Below the pieces are notes generated by a model. That model was not told the origin of the DNA, ran no database searches, and was given only the letters and a program-made list of their open reading frames with translations. Shown piece by piece: positions 1-6,918 of a stretch of 39,863 bases of DNA. Within the stretch, counting starts at the first letter, position 1. Every line of letters begins with the position of its first letter. The stretch covers positions 1 through 39,863 of the forward strand of contig JAYFQW010000089.1 in NCBI GenBank assembly GCA_034926675.1. The letters are read 5' to 3'. Origin of the DNA: Clostridia bacterium (GTDB lineage: Bacteria; Bacillota; DTU025). A program made the position numbers and the translations under genes.

Positions 1-108
1 ACTCGGTCGCGTCTCGTCAGGCGGCGCAAATCACCATTCCGATTCTCCTTGGAATTCGCGCTCGTGTGTCTGCTACGTTCGGTGTTTGCTTCCAGTGTTC
101 GGTTAGGC
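1..108. other. Left edge, no gene recognised
   Basis: The first 108 bases precede the tandem repeat. I see no start codon with a ribosome binding site and no recognisable protein in any frame. It may be the end of a feature lying left of the window. Confidence 0.4.
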
Positions 109-347
109 GCGTTGTGCCCGCCTCGGGCATCGTCGCACCGAGAACCTGCCGCCGATCCACTGGCCGCATTCAGTCGTGCCTCGTCGGCGTGCCTCATGGG
201 TCCGGGCGGACTTTCCCATTTTTGAGCGCGAACCGCCGGAAAATCCTCACGGATGAGAATGTAAGCCGCCGTTTCACTCAAAATTGAGAATCGCGGCCCC
301 GCAACCCGCGATCGCTCACCCAGACAAGCACAAGAGCACATAAGGTA

Positions 348-367
348 GGCGGCGCACCCGCGCCGCC
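348..367 (+). terminator. Strong GC hairpin ending repeat unit 1
   Basis: A perfect 8-bp stem, GGCGGCGC and GCGCCGCC, encloses the loop ACCC and is followed by ATTCCTTTATG, a weak T-rich tail. It may terminate a transcript made from the repeat unit. The U tract is poor, so it could equally be a structural element of an RNA. Confidence 0.4.
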
Positions 368-640
368 ATTCCTTTATGTCCAGCTACGTGCGTTGTGCCC
401 GCCTCGGGCATCGTCGCACCGGGAACCTGCCGCCGATCCACTGGCCGCATTCAGTCGCGCCTCGGCGGCATGCCTCATAGGTCCGGGCGGACTTTCCCAT
501 TTTTGAGCGCAAACCGCCGGAAAATCTTCACGGATGAGAATGTACGCCGCCGTTTCACTCAAAATTGAGAATCGCGGCCCCGATCCCGGCCCCGCCGCCC
601 GCGACTGCTCACCCGGACAAGCACAAGAGCACATGAGGTA

Positions 641-660
641 GGCGGTGCACCCGCGCCGCC
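641..660 (+). terminator. Strong GC hairpin ending repeat unit 2
   Basis: This is the unit 2 copy of the hairpin at 348-367. One stem base changes from C to T, giving GGCGGTGC paired with GCGCCGCC through a T-G wobble. The stem, the ACCC loop and the ATTCCTTTATG tail are otherwise the same, so the structure is kept despite drift. Confidence 0.4.
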
Positions 661-682
661 ATTCCTTTATGTCCAGCTACGC

Positions 683-1249
683 GGTTATGCCAGGTCCGGG
701 AGTGGCCAGTGCGTGATCACTGGGGCTAGGCGACTGAAGGCTGCCGGGAGCGTTTCCGGAGCGTTTCAGGCTCCAAAACTCCCCGTGGGAATGCGATGTG
801 GGGGCCAGTCTGGGCAAAAAGCGTCCATCTTCAGCGGGAAGCTGAGCGCCCTGCGCCCAGCTTGGGCTCGCATACCCCGGCCGGTAAGCGGAAGCCAGAC
901 CCGAAATGCAAGCTGAAGGTGATCACCGTGTGCAACTCAAACTCGCATTGCCTGAGCGAACATGGCATTGTTCGACACGCGCGAAGCAGGGATGTGCATG
1001 GAATCGGAATCCTGGCTATGTCGCTGGATGCTATCGCCGCCTGCCGACCGTTGCGGTCTCCTGCCTAATCCACTTCAGAGCGGCTGACCCGAAGGCTGTG
1101 TTGTGGCTGGCGCGAACTCCGTGGCGCCCAGGAGCACTGAACTGCAGTGATCGCAATCCAGAATACGGGAGCACTAATCTGGGCATATTCCGCCACCCAG
1201 AATTCGTGTACATTTTAGGAATTATGGGGCTTTACGGAGGCGATGCCAA
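683..1249. other. About 570 bp without a convincing gene
   Basis: Open frames of up to 116 codons cross this stretch, but none has a good ribosome binding site and protein-like composition, and I recognise no family. Small inverted repeats occur, such as CCAGTG-N6-CACTGG near 709-726, GCCCA-GC-TTGGGC near 857-869 and the palindrome GGTGATCACC near 917. I could not fit the region to tRNA, tmRNA, SRP RNA, RNase P RNA or a known riboswitch. The nearby ClC gene is not preceded by anything resembling a fluoride riboswitch. Confidence 0.4.
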
Positions 1250-1282
1250 ATGGTAACATGGGATCAGCTAACGATTATGTAA
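1250..1282 (+). CDS. Possible 10-residue leader ORF
   Basis: ATG at 1250 lies 9 bases after GGAGG (1236-1240) and encodes MVTWDQLTIM before TAA at 1280-1282. Its stop sits on top of the ribosome binding site of the next gene (AAGGCGG, 1281-1287), a layout that would couple the two translations. It could be a leader peptide, or the original N-terminus of the downstream gene after a frameshift. No homologue is recognised. Confidence 0.3.
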   Translation: MVTWDQLTIM

Positions 1283-1295
1283 GGCGGTGGGAATT

Positions 1296-1595
1296 GTGAT
1301 CGTGGAGACGGACTCAGACAGGGCGGCACTTCGAGTGCTCCTCACGGAGGCATGCGCTGCAGAGCTGGCTGATGTAGGGGTCTTCCTGGTCAAGCTCATG
1401 ATCAGGGATCGGGCCTCGAACAAGTATGGCGTCGACCCTGCAAAGGAGGCTGAGGAGTATGCGATGGACGTACAGAGCATCATCGTGCGCGATGGCTGGA
1501 GGGGACTCGAGGCGGTGGAAGCCAGGATCGACGAGATCGTTGATGCGATTGCCAAACTCCACGGAAGAGCGTGCGTCCCGACCAGTGATGCGTAG
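1296..1595 (+). CDS. Small hypothetical protein, 99 residues
   Basis: I do not recognise this protein. It is soluble-looking and acidic, with no signal peptide or membrane segment. Its spacing of hydrophobic and charged residues suggests it is mainly alpha-helical, for example AALRVLLTEACAAELADVG near the start and a helix ending in DEIVDAIAKL near the end. I chose GTG 1296 because AAGGCGG (1281-1287) lies 8 bases upstream. GTG 1287 would add three residues but overlaps that site. The 10-codon ORF just upstream may couple to it. The next gene, a ClC transporter, starts 95 bp downstream on the same strand with its own ribosome binding site. No function is proposed. The reading frame and composition favour a real gene, without certainty. 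Confidence 0.5.
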   Translation: MIVETDSDRAALRVLLTEACAAELADVGVFLVKLMIRDRASNKYGVDPAKEAEEYAMDVQSIIVRDGWRGLEAVEARIDEIVDAIAKLHGRACVPTSDA

Positions 1596-1690
1596 CACAA
1601 TGAATGGATCAACGAGTGGATCAATTGACTTGTTGTACAGCCGCAGGCAGCATGGTAGCTTACTGTAGTTTCCCGGGAGGCTGAGGCCAG

Positions 1691-3082
1691 TTGAAGGAGA
1701 AACATTTTCGCACAACATCCGATGCCAGAATCGCGGAAACCGCCGTACTGATTGGCGCCCTCGCCAAGTGGGTTCTTCTTGGTGCGCTGACCGGTGTCGT
1801 GGCAGGCGCTGGCGTGGTTGCCTTCCTCAAACTTCTCCATGGTGGTATCGAAATCGGCGCCCACATTGGTCTCTGGTGGCTCACTCTCCCGGTAGGCGGG
1901 CTAATCAGCGCTGCCCTGATACACTACGTCTCTCCCGAGTCGTACGGCCATGGAACTGAGGCTGTCATCAGGGCTGTGAACCGCAAAGGCGGGAAAATCC
2001 CCATTCTCGTCGCCCCCGTCAAAGCGGCAGCCACCATAATCGCCATCTCATGCGGAGCGTCTGCGGGGAAGGAGGGACCGTCTGCTCAGATCGCAGGTTC
2101 CCTGGCATCGCAGGTGGCCAGGCTCTTGCGGCTAGGCGCCGATGACCACCGGCGGCTGACCATGTGCGGACTTGCTGCCGGGTTCGGCGTAGTTACGGGG
2201 GCGCCGATTTCGGGGGCCGTCTTCGCAGTCGAGGCCCTGGTTATGGGCTCCCCGTTCTACGGTGGGCTCCTGCCAGCGGCGGTTGCTTCATGCACATCTG
2301 TCATCACTGCGCGTGCACTTGGATGGGACCATCCCCTCGCGGTTAACATCGTCGCACCGGCATTGTCTCCTTCAGTGATCCTGCTCGTAGCGGCATGTGC
2401 CATGGCTATTGGGCTCGTATCCATGGTGTTCATTGAGGCGGAGGAGCACTCGGCTCACCTGTTTCATCAGATCCCAGTTTCCCCACCGGTGCGCACCTCC
2501 ATAGGAGGCGTGTGCCTCGTGCTTCTGGCACTGTTGTTCTCCAGGGGATACCTCGGGCTAGGCGTTGAGATGTATGAGGAAACGCTGCAGGGAGGCGCGG
2601 TCTCAACGTGGGCGTTTGCGCTGAAGATGCTGTTCGTAGTGATCACACTCGGCTCTGGCTTCAGCGGAGGTGCGATGACCCCGATTTTCGCAATCGGCGC
2701 GGCGGCTGGAAGTTCCATCGGGCGACTGGCTGGCTTTGATCCAGCGTTCTCGGCAGCGATGGGCATCGCCGCGTTTCTGGCGGCCTCAGTGAATGCGCCT
2801 CTAGCGGCGTCGGTGTTGAGCTTGGAGGCGTTTGGTTCGGCCTTCGGAGTGTACGGGTTTGTGGCCGCCATTGTAGCCTACACTGTGGTGGGCCATCGGA
2901 GCATTAACGCCACTCAGCTTTTGGGATCGCCAAAGTCCAGTGCATTTTCGGTTGATGCTGGGCACGAGTGCGAGGCGCCAGGGCATGTCCGCTTCACGCC
3001 ACAAGCAAAGCGCATGTTCGCATTCCTGATGAGATCAAGGCCTTCGGAAGACCACTCCTCCGAGGCGGGCCAGCGCCACTGA
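1691..3082 (+). CDS. ClC-family chloride channel / H+-Cl- antiporter
   Basis: An integral membrane protein of 463 residues, normal for a bacterial ClC core without CBS domains. The family moves chloride or related anions, either as channels or in exchange for protons. Family motifs are visible. GKEGP at residues 126-130 contains the gating glutamate (Glu128), and GSGFSGGAMTP at 321-331 corresponds to the third anion-site loop. The first anion-site loop, usually GSGIP, reads GHGTE at 86-90, a substitution seen in some prokaryotic branches. Retention of the gating Glu argues against the fluoride-selective branch, which normally has a fluoride riboswitch and altered motifs. The start is TTG 1691, with GGGAGG 10 bases upstream. 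The last 48 bp overlap the 3' end of the convergent glycosidase gene. Confidence 0.9.
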   Translation: MKEKHFRTTSDARIAETAVLIGALAKWVLLGALTGVVAGAGVVAFLKLLHGGIEIGAHIGLWWLTLPVGGLISAALIHYVSPESYGHGTEAVIRAVNRKGGKIPILVAPVKAAATIIAISCGASAGKEGPSAQIAGSLASQVARLLRLGADDHRRLTMCGLAAGFGVVTGAPISGAVFAVEALVMGSPFYGGLLPAAVASCTSVITARALGWDHPLAVNIVAPALSPSVILLVAACAMAIGLVSMVFIEAEEHSAHLFHQIPVSPPVRTSIGGVCLVLLALLFSRGYLGLGVEMYEETLQGGAVSTWAFALKMLFVVITLGSGFSGGAMTPIFAIGAAAGSSIGRLAGFDPAFSAAMGIAAFLAASVNAPLAASVLSLEAFGSAFGVYGFVAAIVAYTVVGHRSINATQLLGSPKSSAFSVDAGHECEAPGHVRFTPQAKRMFAFLMRSRPSEDHSSEAGQRH

Positions 3083-5008
3083 GAGGTAACCTGCAAAGCT
3101 GGCGAAGGCTGCGCCTGTTGCGGGTTTTCCGGTGTCGCAGTATATGGTCTCACATGCAAGCCCTCCATCCAGGGGGGCTTCTTTCAATAGCTTCAATGAT
3201 TCCTCATCATGAAGGCCAGATAGCACCAGATTGCAGGCATGCATCGGCCATGGGCGGCGGGAATGCGCGCACCCCGCGCCGTGGTACTGACCATCTGTGG
3301 ATCGGTACGTGTTGTGATCCGAGGTGATGAACGCCACGGTGTTGAGAAAAGTCGGGTCGTCCGCGCTCACAAACCCGTAGTATGGGAGCAAGAGCAGACT
3401 CCCCGGTGGATCGTCGTAGACCTCACTAGCTGCGCGAAGATCTGTGGACCACGCGAACATGCGTCCGCAGGGTCCATCGATGATGCAATGGTTGATAATG
3501 GCTTCTCGGGTGTCGCGGGCTGCGGCCTCCCAGTGATCTCCGCTGGAGGACCCCGCGCGGAGCCGCGCAAGGCGGCTGAGAATGGTCAATGACTTCCATA
3601 TTAGGACATTGTCATATGTGAGATACGGATAGCGCACAGGATCATCGCTAGGATCGAGGAATGTCCTGTAAAGGGCGACATCGGGATCGCGCTGCTGTTC
3701 CAGGCATTCCGCGAATTTCGCGATTCCCGCCCCAATGCACGGCTCGTCCAGCACTGATTCATCGCCCGTTGTGTCCACAAAACTCCCCAGCGCGATGATG
3801 TACGAAGCTAGCTGATCCAGTTCGAAACCGGGATAGAGAACAGCCCCACTTATGTAGTGAGCGTGGATTCCCATGTTCCTGGCGTGCCTTGCGAATCCGG
3901 TCAGGAGGATCTCCCTCGCGAATCGGGCATCAGATGCGAGCATGGCGGGGAAGGCCCAGAGGAAGGCATCGCGCGGCCAGAAGGCTGCGGATACGTAGTA
4001 CCTGTGGCTTCTAGACGTCAGCATCACGAGTTCCTCAGTATCGATGGCTCGGGCGTGGGCATAGAACCTGCAAAAGTGCAGATTGCGGTTGGCGCGGGAG
4101 AGAACCTTGCTTGACGACTCCTCGGGACGTGCTGCATATGACCTTTTCGAGAGCCACTTCGCAGTGTCATTCAGCGCTTCCCACGCCCCTACGCGCCTGA
4201 GGTGCACTGAGGTGGCGCCTGCACCATCGGGGTCGGCATTTGCTGCCAGAACGAACGCGACTCGGATGCGCTCGCCTGCCGAGAGCTCCACGCGTGTGCG
4301 CAGACCAAAGTCGATTTCCCCGCCTTCGCGCGGCTTGACCCACCAATCGAAACCCAGGTCCGATGAGAGCGCGAGCGCCGCGAGGCTTGTCTCTCCTCTG
4401 GCCTCAAGCACCAGCGAGTTAGTCCACGAGGAGTAGTCCACATGCTTCGCCACGTGCATCGTCCGGCTTCGGAATACGGTGCTGAGAGTCGAACCCCACA
4501 GCCCCTCCAGGCCCACTGCGAGACGACGTGATGCTGAGCCGTCAGCGGCCGCAAGATGGTGAAGCTCGAACATGAAGTAGCATCCCCGCTCCTCAATGGA
4601 GGGGCATATAGTCAGAGTGAGGGACAGCTCATCGCCATCGGGCGTGTGCATCAGAGCGGATCCCCTCGGTATCCAGCTCTCTACGTACGTCCATTTGAGA
4701 GCGGCGGAAAGCTCCCACCTGCGACCTGTCTCGTCTTCCACGAAAGGCAGGAGAAATGGTCGGGGTCTGCGGTTCGCTGCACCACTGCGGTCGACCGAGG
4801 CCTCGGCGGTGGCTTCCGGTGCACCGGTATTGCCAACCCATTCGATTAGCCCTCTAGAGCCCATGTGCACAAGGTTCACACGGGCGATTCCTGCGTCGAA
4901 TGGAGAGATGTCCGGAAGTGCAATCCAATCATTGCCCGTAACTACAGGCGAGATCGAATCGCCGATCTCAGATGGGACAGTGAGGATGCGCTCAGGCTCC
5001 GGCTGCAC
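3035..5008 (-). CDS. Cytoplasmic six-hairpin glycosidase, GH125-like
   Basis: Predicted to cleave a glycoside; the substrate is unknown. The 657-residue protein has a beta-rich N-terminal half (about 1-290) and an (alpha/alpha)6-barrel-like C-terminal half. Motifs are WPRDAF at 344-349, LDQLASYIIALGSFVD near 398-412, YDNVLIWKSL near 465-474, YDDPPGSLLLLPYYG at 531-545 and CETIYCDTG at 619-627. The last two resemble the substrate loop and the HES-type catalytic Glu region of GH125 exo-alpha-mannosidases. GH15 or GH63-like assignments remain possible. There is no signal peptide, so it should act on imported or intracellular material. The start is GTG 5008, 6 bp after the deacetylase stop, with AAAGGAG 11 bases upstream. 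It is last in a four-gene operon and overlaps the ClC gene convergently by 48 bp. Confidence 0.7.
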   Translation of the reverse strand: MQPEPERILTVPSEIGDSISPVVTGNDWIALPDISPFDAGIARVNLVHMGSRGLIEWVGNTGAPEATAEASVDRSGAANRRPRPFLLPFVEDETGRRWELSAALKWTYVESWIPRGSALMHTPDGDELSLTLTICPSIEERGCYFMFELHHLAAADGSASRRLAVGLEGLWGSTLSTVFRSRTMHVAKHVDYSSWTNSLVLEARGETSLAALALSSDLGFDWWVKPREGGEIDFGLRTRVELSAGERIRVAFVLAANADPDGAGATSVHLRRVGAWEALNDTAKWLSKRSYAARPEESSSKVLSRANRNLHFCRFYAHARAIDTEELVMLTSRSHRYYVSAAFWPRDAFLWAFPAMLASDARFAREILLTGFARHARNMGIHAHYISGAVLYPGFELDQLASYIIALGSFVDTTGDESVLDEPCIGAGIAKFAECLEQQRDPDVALYRTFLDPSDDPVRYPYLTYDNVLIWKSLTILSRLARLRAGSSSGDHWEAAARDTREAIINHCIIDGPCGRMFAWSTDLRAASEVYDDPPGSLLLLPYYGFVSADDPTFLNTVAFITSDHNTYRSTDGQYHGAGCAHSRRPWPMHACNLVLSGLHDEESLKLLKEAPLDGGLACETIYCDTGKPATGAAFASFAGYLSVALARLGGVVFRRP

Positions 5009-5014
5009 GCGGGA

Positions 5015-5737
5015 TCAGTCTCCTTTCTCCGCTCCAAACCTGCTGCTCACCGTTGCGCCAGGTATGAGGATACGCTTGAACCCCTCGGCGTATTTGAATC
5101 CCGCTCGGGCGCCCATCTTGGTGGCTTCTTCGACAAGCGCACGATAGGTTTCCTCCCAGATGGCCTCCCACTGGCTGCGATGCCGCCGGAGGGCCGCTGC
5201 CTTCGCATCGAACGTGGTCGTGATGTCCATGAAATCGTCTGGATCGTCTGTGTTGAAAAGGAGAAGCTGCGTGACTGCCCATGTCCGGAGTCCATCTCTG
5301 AGCTGTTCAGGGAAGTACAAAGGCAGCTTGGCAGCAAGCCGTGCATCTAGGGCGGCAAAACCGATTTCGCGGTGATCCGGGTGCAGCTCATACCTGCGCC
5401 AGGGGTCGAAGGTGAGAAGGAGGTCTGGGCATAGGCGGCGGTAGATGCCTGCGAGTTCACGCCTTAGGTCAGGAGTGCAGCGCAGTTCCCCATCTTCGTG
5501 TCCGAGGAACACCACGTTTGCGAGGCCGAGAAGCTCCGCAGCGTCCCGCGCCTCTGCCCGTCGCTGGGAGGCAAGAACCTCGCTTGAGATCGCTGGGTCC
5601 ACGGCGCCTTTCTGGCCATCCGTGGCGATTACGAGGGATACCTCCCAGCCGTCGACTATCATAGCCGTCACTGCGCCTCCGCAGAAGAACTCTAGGTCAT
5701 CGGGGTGGGCGCAGACGGCCACGGCCCGTCTGTTCAT
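5015..5737 (-). CDS. PIG-L / LmbE family zinc deacetylase
   Basis: The family removes N-acetyl or similar acyl groups from amino sugars and their conjugates (MshB in mycothiol, BshB in bacillithiol, PIG-L in GPI anchors). The 240-residue length is typical. The zinc-site motif AHPDDLE is at residues 10-16 (His11, Asp14) and the third ligand motif HPDH is at 119-122. No signal peptide is present, so it is cytoplasmic. The ATG at 5737 overlaps the stop of the upstream nitrilase as ATGA, so translation is coupled. The glycosidase gene follows after 6 bp. The company of two nitrilase-fold proteins and a glycosidase suggests a pathway acting on an acylated amino-sugar glycoside. That is inference from neighbourhood, and the exact substrate cannot be read from sequence. 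Confidence 0.88.
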   Translation of the reverse strand: MNRRAVAVCAHPDDLEFFCGGAVTAMIVDGWEVSLVIATDGQKGAVDPAISSEVLASQRRAEARDAAELLGLANVVFLGHEDGELRCTPDLRRELAGIYRRLCPDLLLTFDPWRRYELHPDHREIGFAALDARLAAKLPLYFPEQLRDGLRTWAVTQLLLFNTDDPDDFMDITTTFDAKAAALRRHRSQWEAIWEETYRALVEEATKMGARAGFKYAEGFKRILIPGATVSSRFGAEKGD

Positions 5738-6912
5738 GATGTCATCGACTCCTCTGTTCCGTCCGCGTCGCCCCGAATCTCCCGTCTGCGGCGGTTCTGA
5801 GCAGCACGGTACATTGATGGCAGGTATTTTCGGTACAGCTCAAGGTTGAACCTGAGCGGGTTCTCTGCACGGTAGCTGTAGAGCAGGGGGATGTCGATCT
5901 CTCCAACCACGATCTCCTCCTGATCGTAGGTGAGAGCTTGCGCCAGGATCCCATCGCCCCCTGGAGATAGCTCGATAGGCGCTAGAATCGCGCTTCGGCC
6001 GGTGAAGGTTTCGCCTGCGAATGAGCCAACCATCGACGCTCCGATCCCGTACACCTGCGATTCCTGTACCCTGGGCCAGATGCCTCGAAGAGCGTGCCAC
6101 ATGTTGTATGGCTCATTGTTGGCCGAGGGGATAACCACAACATCTGCGCCTGCGAATCTGGCCAGGCGGAACGTCTCGAAATATGAGGCATCCATGCAGA
6201 TGGGGACTGAGAAAGCCGCTCCAGCCAGGCTGAACACTGGGACCGACCTTGCAGGCGATACCCCCCAGGCGGCCTCCACTGGCATGAGATGGGATTTGGA
6301 GTAGGTTCCCACGAGTTCTCCCCCTGGCGCGAATATGTATCCTGTCGAGCGCATCACTGACTCGTGATCGGAATCGGCTGGCAGGATCATGCTCCCAGAG
6401 ATAATGTACAGCCCAAGCTCCTTTGCAACCGACGAAAACGCTTCGCGGTAAGCCTGGGCAGCATACGGGCCTATGAGGCGGAAAACATCGAGAATGCCTG
6501 AGCCAGCGCCTCCTGCAGAGGCCGCGGCGTCGGACAGGGATCTAGCCCCAGACAGGGTCTTTTCGATGCCTGGAATCATGCCCAGGAGTGGCAGCCCACT
6601 ATACTCGGGGAAGGCAACCACAGATGCGCCTGCCTCTGCGGCCTTCCCAGCGAGCCTGTACACTAGCTCTACGTATTCCGTGCCTGAATGCACGATGCAC
6701 GCCTTCATCTGGATTGCTCCGCATGCCATGCGTTCAGGCACGGATCCCCCAGGCCGAGCCAGCCTGGAGCTGCGGGCGGCGGGCATATCTGAAAACCTGC
6801 CGTCGGCACTGCGGAGCCAGGCGGCGTGTCGTGAGATACGGAGTGGTTCCGATCTCCGGGCAAGGACCCCGTTGAGCGCACGCATCTTCAGAGAATCGAT
6901 AATACTCGACAC
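5734..6912 (-). CDS. Carbon-nitrogen hydrolase (nitrilase superfamily), apparently active
   Basis: The family hydrolyses non-peptide C-N bonds in amides or nitriles using a Glu-Lys-Cys triad. All three residues are visible: Glu103 in AFPEYSG, Lys206 in TYSKSHL and Cys239 in VPICMDAS. The 392-residue protein carries about 60 extra N-terminal residues ahead of the usual first strand (around CGAIQM). The start is still well supported, because GTG 6912 has GGAAGGTGA 6 bases upstream, overlapping the stop of the preceding gene. The extension is Arg- and Ser-rich, with no signal peptide or clear domain. The upstream gene encodes a close paralogue sharing the RGxWxxVQxxQVxG pattern. The stop overlaps the deacetylase start (ATGA). 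Substrate unknown; an amidase acting on a small conjugate is the natural guess. Confidence 0.87.
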   Translation of the reverse strand: MSSIIDSLKMRALNGVLARRSEPLRISRHAAWLRSADGRFSDMPAARSSRLARPGGSVPERMACGAIQMKACIVHSGTEYVELVYRLAGKAAEAGASVVAFPEYSGLPLLGMIPGIEKTLSGARSLSDAAASAGGAGSGILDVFRLIGPYAAQAYREAFSSVAKELGLYIISGSMILPADSDHESVMRSTGYIFAPGGELVGTYSKSHLMPVEAAWGVSPARSVPVFSLAGAAFSVPICMDASYFETFRLARFAGADVVVIPSANNEPYNMWHALRGIWPRVQESQVYGIGASMVGSFAGETFTGRSAILAPIELSPGGDGILAQALTYDQEEIVVGEIDIPLLYSYRAENPLRFNLELYRKYLPSMYRAAQNRRRREIRGDADGTEESMTS

Positions 6913-6918
6913 TGGGCG

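Larger units (their letters stand above)
109..682. repeat. Two-copy tandem direct repeat, units of about 281 and 293 bp
   Basis: Unit 1 (109-389) and unit 2 (390-682) both begin GCGTTGTGCCCGCC and end TTTATGTCCAGCTACG. By eye they differ by about fifteen substitutions, plus a 12-base insertion in unit 2 within a GGCCCC-rich stretch. Each unit can form several hairpins: TGCCCG-CCT-CGGGCA near its start, an interrupted CCGGGCGG/CCGCCGG pair in the middle, (A)TCGCGG/CCGCGA(T) further on, and a strong GC hairpin near the end. One stem base differs between the copies in the last hairpin, but G-T pairing keeps it intact. Open frames across the repeat lack plausible ribosome binding sites and protein-like composition, so I treat it as non-coding. 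It may be a structured intergenic repeat or a duplicated small RNA. Confidence 0.85.

Noticed and set aside
102-400. GTTAGGC and GCGTTGTG near the repeat edges as integron attC sites
   Set aside because: attC sites need paired core sites flanking a shorter imperfect palindrome. These units are about 281 bp direct repeats without the matching inverse core, and no integrase or cassette gene is present.
374-634. 86-codon minus-strand open frame across repeat unit 2
   Set aside because: No ribosome binding site, odd composition rich in Ala, Arg and Ser, and its length follows from high G+C. The region is better explained as a non-coding repeat.
906-1256. 116-codon open frame before the orphan gene
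   Set aside because: No ribosome binding site at its start, no recognised domain, and its composition resembles a chance frame.
1600-1690. Fluoride riboswitch ahead of the ClC gene
   Set aside because: No crcB-motif consensus is visible, and the protein has the chloride-type GKEGP motif.
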